DNA of 5,252 nt, from contig WTHL01000258.1 of NCBI GenBank assembly GCA_011523155.1, forward strand, positions 1-5,252, read 5' to 3'. The stretch is from Synechococcus sp. PL34863bin_39 (lineage in GTDB: Bacteria; Cyanobacteriota; Cyanobacteriia; PCC-6307; Cyanobiaceae). This document shows, in pieces, positions 1 through 4,783 of the stretch; the stretch's first letter is position 1; each line of letters begins with the position of its first letter. A model generated the notes under the pieces. The model did no database searches. It had not been told where the DNA came from and saw nothing but the letters and a program-made list of their open reading frames with translations. Made by a program: the position numbers and the translations under genes.

Positions 1-101
1 TTGCTTGGCCATCGTAAGTAATCACAACGCAAATAACAACACGCTGCGACAACACACCGTCAAGCGGATCACCCAAAACAGATTGAGAGACTGAAAACCT
101 A

Positions 102-1016
102 GTGCCACTCCCAGTCGTTTACCACCCCCGCTACTCAGCGCCTCTGCCGAGCACCCATCGGTTCCCGATGGCCAAATTCAAATTGCTGCGAGGCCTGTTG
201 CTCGACTGCGGCCTTGTTCAGGAGCAGCAGTTCAATACGCCCCTCAGCATTGCTCGCCGCGATCTTGAGCTGGTGCACGACCGGCGCTATCAGCAGGCGT
301 TCTGCCGGGGCGAGCTCACACGGCAGGAGCAACGTCGGATCGGCCTGCCTGCAACCCGCCCTCTGGTGCAACGCACCTGGCTGGCGGTGGGTGGGACCCT
401 GCTCACGGCACGTCTGGCGTTGCGCAACGGGCTGGCGTGCCATCTTGCCGGCGGGACCCATCACGCCCACCCCAGTTTCGGCAGTGGCTTCTGCATCTTC
501 AACGACTGCGCCGTGGCCGCGGCTGTTCTGCTGGCGGAGACCAGCGCCCGCAGGATTGTCGTCATCGATCTCGACGTCCATCAGGGGGACGGAACTGCAG
601 CCACGTTTCAGAACGATGACCGCGTGTTCACCCTGTCTGTGCATGCGGCCTCCAACTTCCCCCTGCGCAAGGTGAGCAGCGATCTCGATATCGCTCTCGC
701 AGATCACACCGACGATCACGCCTATCTCGACGCCATTGGTGATCGCCTGCCCGCGTTGCTGGATCAGCAGCAGCCTGACCTCGTGCTTTACAACGCTGGG
801 GTGGACCCCCACCGCGACGATCGCCTGGGCAGGCTCGCCCTGAGTGATTCAGGACTTCTGCAACGTGACCGCCTGGTGATTGACGCCTGCCTGCGACGCA
901 GCATTCCAGTGGCCACAGTGATCGGTGGCGGCTACGACGAACTGGCGCCACTGGTGAGGCGCCATGCCCTCGTGTTCCGTGCCGCGGTGGAGCAGGCCCG
1001 GCTTTACGGCATCTGA
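102..1016 (+). CDS. Histone deacetylase / acetylpolyamine amidohydrolase superfamily protein
   Basis: A 304-aa zinc-dependent deacetylase fold of the arginase/HDAC superfamily (AcuC-like and bacterial HDAC-like proteins), probably cytoplasmic. Members remove acyl groups from lysines or acetylated polyamines; bacteria lack histones, so the real substrate is unknown. Visible active-site pieces, in order: the N-terminal HPRYSAPLPSTHRFP segment (8-22), GGTHHA with the His dyad H120/H121, GFCIFND (129-135), the zinc ligands D158 and H160 in DLDVHQGDGT, the third ligand D235 in AGVDPHRDD, and the catalytic Tyr Y278 in GGGYDE. All key residues are present, so the enzyme should be active. The start is GTG: an in-frame TGA at 84-86 lies just upstream, no other start codon lies between, and the next ATG (168) would cut off the conserved N-terminal segment. 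No strong Shine-Dalgarno is seen, only GAGA-rich sequence. No predicted signal peptide. It appears to be a single gene; the next start is 90 nt downstream with its own RBS. Confidence 0.93.
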   Translation: MPLPVVYHPRYSAPLPSTHRFPMAKFKLLRGLLLDCGLVQEQQFNTPLSIARRDLELVHDRRYQQAFCRGELTRQEQRRIGLPATRPLVQRTWLAVGGTLLTARLALRNGLACHLAGGTHHAHPSFGSGFCIFNDCAVAAAVLLAETSARRIVVIDLDVHQGDGTAATFQNDDRVFTLSVHAASNFPLRKVSSDLDIALADHTDDHAYLDAIGDRLPALLDQQQPDLVLYNAGVDPHRDDRLGRLALSDSGLLQRDRLVIDACLRRSIPVATVIGGGYDELAPLVRRHALVFRAAVEQARLYGI

Positions 1017-1106
1017 CAGTCAGCCGCCCTCTTAGAACGCAGCCGGGTTGGGCCCGCATCTATGAGAACTGTTAGCAGAATCTCACCCGAGTCTTAGGAG
1101 ACAGCC

Positions 1107-1265
1107 ATGACTTGGATGAGAGATGTGAGTGTGGCCTCCCCCCCCGATACCCCTGGTCAGATCGAGAACTCAGGTGAGCCTCGACCAGTTGCTCTGGGCA
1201 ACGGTGTGTCTTGCTGGACTGCTCACCGCTGTGGTGACATCGCAGACCGGACGGAACGACCCTGA
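1107..1265 (+). CDS. Small ORF (52 aa) with strong RBS, unknown; possibly the 5' part of a frameshifted gene
   Basis: The ATG at 1107 follows one of the clearest Shine-Dalgarno sequences in the window, TTAGGAG at 1094-1100 with 6 nt spacing, so ribosomes very likely start here. The protein begins MTWMRDVSVASPPDTPG and ends at TGA 1263-1265. Beyond about residue 13 it shows no recognisable domain. Its codons there (CGA, CCA, GTT, GCT, TCT) look unlike the GC-ending choice of neighbouring genes, whereas the +1 frame looks more coding and carries a membrane helix. The switch point coincides with a run of eight C at 1138-1145. Possible explanations are a real 52-aa protein, a leader peptide, a +1 frameshifted product of 86 aa, or a sequencing error or mutation in the C run. 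I recognise no family. Confidence 0.4.
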   Translation: MTWMRDVSVASPPDTPGQIENSGEPRPVALGNGVSCWTAHRCGDIADRTERP

Positions 1266-1368
1266 GCCGCAGCAGCAATCAAGCACCACGACGTGGCAGC
1301 AGGCCGCCACATTCAGTGTTCAGAACCCTCGCCCATCGCGTTCGCGCATCTCCAGGCGCAGTCGCTGA
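1174..1368 (+). CDS. Putative single-pass small membrane protein (alternative frame of the 1107 region)
   Basis: In the frame starting with GTG at 1174 the product is 64 aa. It opens with a hydrophobic helix, LDQLLWATVCLAGLLTAVVT (residues 3-22), followed by a polar Q/S/T-rich tail and a basic end (RSRISRRSR). The frame is open from at least GTG 1129, but upstream of 1174 it reads as low-complexity proline. Codon choice from 1174 to about 1310 (GAC CAG CTC, CTG CTC ACC) resembles real genes of the window. The start has only a weak RBS (GAGAAC). The last 49 nt overlap the 3' end of the convergent gene on the other strand, which argues that the true end, or the frame, may differ. If the C8 run at 1138-1145 were C7, this frame would fuse to the ATG at 1107 and give an 86-aa protein. 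No family recognised. Confidence 0.35.
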   Translation: MSLDQLLWATVCLAGLLTAVVTSQTGRNDPEPQQQSSTTTWQQAATFSVQNPRPSRSRISRRSR

Positions 1369-1562
1369 TAGTGCAGAACGGCCTCGTCAGGCTCGAGATG
1401 GGGGTAGAGACAACAGGCTTCTTCACGACTCAGCGGCTCCAGCAACCAGTCTTCATGGCGATCAGGAGCCACCTCGTGCGCCGTCCGCTCCCAAGCCGTA
1501 CGGAACGGGAGGAGACGGAACACAGCACGTCGCGCACGGTCAAACAGGTCCAGTGGATGCAT
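1320..1562 (-). CDS. Conserved-looking hypothetical protein, 80 aa
   Basis: A compact, charged cytoplasmic-looking protein with no signal peptide or membrane helix. The N-terminus is basic and amphipathic (MHPLDLFDRARRAVFRLLPF), followed by an acidic middle (LEPLSREEACCLYPHLEPDEAV) and a helical, charged C-terminus (LRLEMRERDGRGF). Two adjacent cysteines lie in EEACCLYPH. It starts 12 nt after the stop of the minus-strand gene at 1575-1820, in the same reading frame, which suggests co-transcription. The start is ATG at 1562, with no strong Shine-Dalgarno. The amino-acid make-up is that of a real protein, and no better gene covers this stretch. I do not recognise the family and assign no function. 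Confidence 0.65.
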   Translation of the reverse strand: MHPLDLFDRARRAVFRLLPFRTAWERTAHEVAPDRHEDWLLEPLSREEACCLYPHLEPDEAVLHYQRLRLEMRERDGRGF

Positions 1563-1574
1563 GGGCCCAGGCGT

Positions 1575-1820
1575 TCATTGCTCGCGGCAGTAGCCGCCGC
1601 CCACATTCACCCATCCAGCGGGGCAGGCGTCGCCGTTGGATGGTTTCAGGGTGTAGGTCATCAAACCCAGCGTGCTGCAGGTGCCCTGAGCCGTATCCAC
1701 GTAGCCCATTGGACATGCCGCCTCCCGTTTTGGCACCCGGGTCTGCGCCTGACTTGCCGGTGTTCCGATCACGGCGACCAGCCACGCAAGCACCACCACA
1801 TCCAGGATGCCTCCGGTCAT
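1575..1820 (-). CDS. Small secreted cysteine-repeat protein, 81 aa, unknown function
   Basis: The start chosen is ATG at 1820, preceded by GGGGGAG (3 nt spacing). An upstream in-frame ATG at 1928 would add 36 residues, with no RBS support, and would run up to the divergent gene. From 1820 the protein begins with a hydrophobic segment (residues 5-19, ILDVVVLAWLVAVIG) and a likely signal peptidase I site at SQA-Q (23-26), so export is expected, although the n-region lacks a positive charge. The mature part is about 56 aa and holds two ungapped copies of a 15-residue motif, ACPxG(Y/W)V(D/N)xxxGxC: residues 35-49 and 65-79, exactly 30 residues apart. All four cysteines (36, 48, 66, 78) lie in the motifs, consistent with two disulfides outside the cytoplasm. 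It is probably the first gene of a two-gene unit with the 80-aa hypothetical. Family unknown to me. Confidence 0.7.
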   Translation of the reverse strand: MTGGILDVVVLAWLVAVIGTPASQAQTRVPKREAACPMGYVDTAQGTCSTLGLMTYTLKPSNGDACPAGWVNVGGGYCREQ

Positions 1821-1930
1821 GATCTCCCCCGTTCTGCGACCGGGCCGTTCCACCAAACCAAGCATTAAGACGTCGATCATCACGTTAAACAGACCGAGCT
1901 GATCAGACTGATCGCATCCCGTCATCAACC
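1821..1930. promoter_or_regulatory. Divergent intergenic region between the Cys-repeat gene and phhB
   Basis: About 110 nt must hold the start signals for both the minus-strand pair and the phhB-COG0523 unit. It contains the perfect palindrome CTGATCAG (1899-1906), followed by a second CTGATC (1910-1915). No clear -35/-10 pair stands out on either strand. On the minus strand the region is also open in frame with the Cys-repeat gene (ATG at 1928), so part could be coding if the longer start is used. Operator function for the palindrome is only a possibility. Confidence 0.35.
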
Positions 1931-2230
1931 ATGGCAGCCACGCGTCTGAGCCCGGAAACCATCGCGGACCTGGGCCGATCCCTCCCCAGCTGGACCGTCG
2001 CGGAGGACCATCTGGAACGTCGCTGGCAATTTGAAACGTTCGTTCAGGCCTGGGGCTTCATGACCCAGGTCGCGCTGCTGGCCGAATCCATGAATCACCA
2101 TCCCAACTGGAGCAACGTCTACGGCCAGGTGACGATCCGCCTGACCACCCACGACCTCAGCGGACTGTCAACCCTCGATATCGCCCTGGCGGAAGCGATT
2201 GACCGACTCGAGCCCAGACAGTCGACATGA
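1931..2230 (+). CDS. phhB: Pterin-4a-carbinolamine dehydratase (PCD/DCoH family)
   Basis: A 99-aa protein of normal family length. The enzyme dehydrates 4a-hydroxytetrahydropterin to quinonoid dihydropterin, recycling the cofactor of aromatic amino-acid hydroxylases; many bacteria carry it without such a hydroxylase, where its role is less clear. The full active-site signature is visible: E-x3-H-H-P-x5-Y-x9-H-x8-D, in the segment running from ESMNHHPNW through VYGQVTIRLTTHD to the Asp of STLD. The three catalytic His are therefore intact. Cyanobacterial and chemoautotroph Rubisco assembly factors (acRAF) are PCD-like but usually lack a complete catalytic set, so this copy looks like a true enzyme rather than acRAF. 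ATG start, no clear Shine-Dalgarno. The gene is divergent from the Cys-repeat protein across about 110 nt and lies 46 nt before the COG0523 GTPase, probably in one operon. Confidence 0.94.
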   Translation: MAATRLSPETIADLGRSLPSWTVAEDHLERRWQFETFVQAWGFMTQVALLAESMNHHPNWSNVYGQVTIRLTTHDLSGLSTLDIALAEAIDRLEPRQST

Positions 2231-2276
2231 TGGGTGGATAAGCCGGTCGATCCGGCCTCCGCCTGCCGCCACGCCC

Positions 2277-3386
2277 ATGACTGTGACCACCAGCGCCGCG
2301 CCTGTCTCCACCAGTGGTCTGCCGGTGACGATCCTCCCGGGCTTCCTTGGTGCCGGCAAGACCACTCTGCTCAACCACATCCTCAGCAATCAGGACGGCG
2401 TCAAGACGGCTGTGCTGGTCAACGAGTTCGGAGAGATCGGGATCGACAACGATCTGGTGGTGAGCACCGGTGACGACATGGTGGAGCTCAGCAACGGATG
2501 CATCTGCTGCTCCATCAACGGGGAGCTTCTCGAGGCGGTGGATCGGATCCTGGAACGCCCCGATCCCGTTGATTACCTGGTGGTTGAAACAACAGGGCTG
2601 GCGGACCCGCTTCCCGTGGCCATGACCTTTCTCGGCAGCGAACTGCGCGATCAGACCAGGCTGGACTCGATCATCACCCTGGTGGACGCCGAAAATTTCA
2701 ACCACGACTTGCTCGACAGCGAGGTCGGTCGCTCCCAGGTTGTCTATGGCGACATTCTTCTGCTGAACAAGACCGATCTTGTTGAAGAGTCGCGGCTGCA
2801 AGCGATCGAACAGCAACTCCGCGAGGTCAAGAAGGATGCCCGCATTCTCCGCTCGGTGAAGGGGGGCGTGCCCCTGCCACTGCTGCTGAGCGTGGGGTTG
2901 TTTGAAAGCGACCGCGTCGTGAGCAGCGCCGACGATCCATCACTGGACCACAGCGACTGCGATCACGACCACGGTCACTGCGACCACGACCACGACCACG
3001 ACCACAGCCACAGCCACAGCCACAGCCACAGCCACAGCCACAGCCACAGCCACGATCACGGCCACGCCGATCACCTGGCGATCGAGGGCTATACATCGCT
3101 CTCATTCCGAAGTGATGGGCCGTTTGCCCTGCGCAAATTCCAGAATTTCCTCGACAACCAGCTGCCGGCGTCCGTCTTCCGCGCCAAGGGCATTCTCTGG
3201 TTCAACGAGAGTGAGCGGCGCCATGTCTTCCACCTGGCAGGCAAACGCTTCTCGATCGATGACAGCGACTGGGTCGGCGCCCGCAAGAATCAGCTGGTGA
3301 TCATCGGCCGCGATCTCGATCACAATCTGCTGCGCAAGCAGCTTCAGGCTTGCGTGGCCAAGGATGCAGGCAAGGGTTTCGCATGA
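2277..3386 (+). CDS. COG0523 (CobW/ZNG1-like) GTPase metallochaperone with long His-rich insert
   Basis: A 369-aa G3E-family P-loop GTPase that delivers a metal to client proteins at the expense of GTP; family members act on zinc, cobalt (CobW) or nickel-like targets. Visible elements: Walker A GFLGAGKTT (22-30), the metal-binding GCICC motif (C75, C77, C78), the ETTGLADP switch/Walker B region (104-111), the base-specificity motif NKTD (164-167), then an Asp/Ser/His tract at 224-266 with 19 His and 2 Cys, and a CobW C-terminal domain from about 269 to 365 ending near QLQACVAKD. The start chosen is ATG 2277, 15 codons before the GTPase core. The frame is open further upstream to a TTG at 2199, but that stretch overlaps the preceding gene and is not conserved-looking. 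No Shine-Dalgarno is seen. No cobalamin genes are nearby, so a cobW label is not justified. Zinc handling is the best guess by family, not proven here. Confidence 0.95.
   Translation: MTVTTSAAPVSTSGLPVTILPGFLGAGKTTLLNHILSNQDGVKTAVLVNEFGEIGIDNDLVVSTGDDMVELSNGCICCSINGELLEAVDRILERPDPVDYLVVETTGLADPLPVAMTFLGSELRDQTRLDSIITLVDAENFNHDLLDSEVGRSQVVYGDILLLNKTDLVEESRLQAIEQQLREVKKDARILRSVKGGVPLPLLLSVGLFESDRVVSSADDPSLDHSDCDHDHGHCDHDHDHDHSHSHSHSHSHSHSHSHDHGHADHLAIEGYTSLSFRSDGPFALRKFQNFLDNQLPASVFRAKGILWFNESERRHVFHLAGKRFSIDDSDWVGARKNQLVIIGRDLDHNLLRKQLQACVAKDAGKGFA
2984..3053 (+). repeat. In-frame hexanucleotide tandem repeat encoding the Asp-His / Ser-His tract
   Basis: Inside the COG0523 gene, near-perfect GACCAC units (about 2982-3005, Asp-His) run straight into eight perfect AGCCAC units (3006-3053, Ser-His). 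The Ser-His part covers residues 244-259. The exact DNA identity, beyond what the protein needs, suggests recent expansion by strand slippage. Each slip of one unit adds or removes two residues without breaking the frame. Confidence 0.93.
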
Positions 3387-3458
3387 CCTGAATGGCAGTG
3401 ATCCCTACAAGCAGGACTTGACCAACCTGTTTAAGGTGGCTGCACAAAGGGAGAAGAC

Positions 3459-3605
3459 ATGGCCGAACTCCTCACTGCCGCAACAGGATTGATGGCAATC
3501 GGCATCGCTGTCTTCATGCTGATGGATTCCGATGATGACAACGGTGGCGGTGGTCTGATGGAACCAACCCTGGTTCCCATCCCCGTCCGGTCCCCCCGTC
3601 ATTGA
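3459..3605 (+). CDS. 48-aa single-pass membrane miniprotein, unknown
   Basis: The ATG at 3459 has a good Shine-Dalgarno (AGGGAG, 5 nt spacing). The product begins MAELLTAATGLMAIGIAVFM, with one hydrophobic helix at about residues 4-22. It then has an acidic/Gly stretch, DSDDDNGGGG (23-32), and a proline-rich end (TLVPIPVRSPRH). The pattern suggests a small inner- or thylakoid-membrane protein with a short N-terminus and an acidic C-terminal tail. It lies 72 nt after the COG0523 gene and is followed within 45 nt by a strong terminator, so it is the last gene of its transcription unit. A TTGACC at 3418-3423 could be a -35, but no good -10 accompanies it. I know no function. Confidence 0.7.
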   Translation: MAELLTAATGLMAIGIAVFMLMDSDDDNGGGGLMEPTLVPIPVRSPRH

Positions 3606-3647
3606 CCCCCTGTCACTGAGCCCAGCCGGCGTTCAACAAACTTCCTC

Positions 3648-3680
3648 AAATCCTCGCCCTGCCAGGCGGGGATTTTTTTT
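3648..3680 (+). terminator. Intrinsic (rho-independent) terminator
   Basis: An 11-bp stem pairs AAATCCTCGCC (3648-3658) with GGCGGGGATTT (3665-3675), with one T-G wobble and a 6-nt loop. It ends in a run of eight T (3673-3680). It closes the unit ending with the 48-aa gene and separates it from the iron-uptake operon. The AAA/TTT base of the stem could allow some function in reverse, but the minus strand has no gene here. Confidence 0.9.
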
Positions 3681-3705
3681 GCGCCGACACCAGCCAACCC
3701 GAAAC

Positions 3706-3724
3706 GCTATTGCGTATCATTCTC
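3706..3724 (+). promoter_or_regulatory. Candidate Fur box overlapping a -10 element upstream of futA
   Basis: GCTATTGCGTATCATTCTC matches the classical Fur consensus GATAATGATAATCATTATC at 13 of 19 positions by hand alignment, with the right half at 8 of 9 (ATCATTCTC). A good -10 hexamer, TATCAT (3715-3720, 5 of 6), lies inside it, though no clear -35 is seen. A repressor bound here would block the promoter. The placement ahead of an iron-binding protein gene fits iron-responsive repression by Fur. The site was not scored against a cyanobacterial matrix. Confidence 0.6.
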
Positions 3725-3742
3725 ATCAACTTTCTCCCGCTA

Positions 3743-4783
3743 ATGAGGATCAGTCTCAACAGGATGCCGTCGCTCCGATCCGTGTCCCTCTCGGTTCTGG
3801 TGGCCGGCGCCTCCCTCCTGCAGGCCTGCAGCACGGAGAAAACCCAGAGCATCGGGGTCTACTCAGGTCGGCACTACAACACCGACCAGGCGCTTTACGA
3901 CCGCTTCACCGATGAAACCGGAATTCGCATCAAGCTCCTTGAGGCCAAGGACGACGCCCTCATTCAGCGGCTGCGGTCGGAGGGTGAAAGCTCGCCAGCC
4001 GATGTTCTGATCCTTGCCGACGCGGCACGGCTCGACCGCGCGGCTGGCCTGGGCCTCTACCGAGCCACCGAATCCAGCACCCTCACCGCATCCGTTCCCG
4101 CCGACCTGCGTGATCCGGATCAGCGCTGGTTTGGCCTGACCCGCAGGTTGCGCATCCCCATGGTGAACACGAACCGTGTGCAACCGAACCAGGTCGACCG
4201 CTACAGCAAGCTGGCCGCCCCGGACCTGGCCGGCCAGCTCTGCCTCAGGAACCGCAAGAGCGTTTACAACCAGTCCCTCGTGGCATTCATGCTGGATCGA
4301 ACCGGCGAAGACGCCACGGCCGAATGGATTCGGGGCATGGTCTCCAACCTCGCCCAACCGGTCTTCAGCAGCGACACGCCGATGATCCGCGCCGTGGCCC
4401 AGGGTCAGTGCGGCGTCGCGCTGGCGAACACGTATTACCTGGGTCGCCTCCAGGCAGGGGACAAGGGACTCTCCGACCAGCAGCTCAGCCAGTCGGTGCA
4501 GGTGGCCTGGACCGATCCCGTGCACGTGAACATCACCGGTGCAGGCGTGACCGCCACCAGCAGGAACCCTGAAGCGGCGCAACGGTTCATCGAGTTCCTC
4601 GCCTCAAGCGAGGCCCAGGGGGGCTATGCCGCAGCCAACCATGAATATCCGCTCCGTGGGGTCGGTGAGGATCCGGTCCTGCGCGGCTGGGGCCAGTTCC
4701 GCCAGGCCAATGTCTCAGCCGCAAGACTGGGTGAACTGAATGGCAAGGCACTGGAGCTGATGACCGCCAACGGCTGGCAATGA
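3743..4783 (+). CDS. futA: Ferric-iron ABC transporter substrate-binding protein (FutA/IdiA family), predicted lipoprotein
   Basis: From ATG 3743 the protein has 346 aa. It binds Fe(III) outside the inner membrane and passes it to the FutB permease; FutA/IdiA proteins are also linked to protecting photosystem II under iron stress. The N-terminus has Arg at 2, 7 and 12, a hydrophobic core, and a lipobox-like LLQAC with C29 as the possible lipidated residue. The iron ligands fit the known FutA set: H44 and Y45 (SGRHYNTD), Y175 (KSVYNQS), Y231 and Y232 (NTYYLGR). Their spacing equals that described for FutA (12, 13, 143, 199, 200 in mature numbering). R235 follows the Tyr pair as in Prochlorococcus FutA. 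Start choice is uncertain: ATG 3764 also keeps the signal peptide and has GAGGA upstream, at a long 13-nt spacing. A TTG at 3710 is rejected because it lies inside the Fur box and -10. The gene ends in ATGA, shared with futB. Confidence 0.94.
   Translation: MRISLNRMPSLRSVSLSVLVAGASLLQACSTEKTQSIGVYSGRHYNTDQALYDRFTDETGIRIKLLEAKDDALIQRLRSEGESSPADVLILADAARLDRAAGLGLYRATESSTLTASVPADLRDPDQRWFGLTRRLRIPMVNTNRVQPNQVDRYSKLAAPDLAGQLCLRNRKSVYNQSLVAFMLDRTGEDATAEWIRGMVSNLAQPVFSSDTPMIRAVAQGQCGVALANTYYLGRLQAGDKGLSDQQLSQSVQVAWTDPVHVNITGAGVTATSRNPEAAQRFIEFLASSEAQGGYAAANHEYPLRGVGEDPVLRGWGQFRQANVSAARLGELNGKALELMTANGWQ

Noticed and set aside
1..12. Possible start of a divergent minus-strand gene (ATG at 12 reading MAKQ)
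   Set aside because: Only four codons are inside the window and there is no Shine-Dalgarno upstream, so it cannot be supported.
1044..1056. CGGG/CCCG hairpin after the deacetylase gene as a terminator
   Set aside because: The stem is only 4 bp and no T-run follows, so it does not qualify as an intrinsic terminator.
135..1059. Open frames on both strands overlapping the deacetylase gene
   Set aside because: The deacetylase frame carries all catalytic motifs; the others are low-complexity Arg/Ala/Gly-rich shadows.
1931..2230. Carboxysome-associated Rubisco assembly factor (acRAF) instead of PCD
   Set aside because: The full catalytic HH...H signature is present and no carboxysome or Rubisco genes are in the window; genome-wide context could still change this.
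2199..2276. Upstream TTG start for the COG0523 protein
   Set aside because: The extra 26 residues overlap phhB and lack family similarity; ATG 2277 sits a normal distance before the P-loop.
2157..2816. Long open frame on the minus strand opposite phhB/COG0523
   Set aside because: It lies antisense to two genes with complete family motifs, has no domain or RBS, and is the kind of open frame that high-GC coding DNA produces by chance.
2984..3053. CRISPR-like direct repeats
   Set aside because: The repeat unit is 6 nt without spacers and sits in frame inside a GTPase gene; it is a coding microsatellite.
2804..3085. HIP1 (GCGATCGC) palindromes of freshwater cyanobacteria
   Set aside because: Only near matches ending in GCGATCGA are seen, not the full octamer, and not iterated.
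3863..4582. 239-codon open frame on the minus strand opposite futA
   Set aside because: It is fully antisense to futA, whose iron ligands are conserved; it carries no recognisable protein features.
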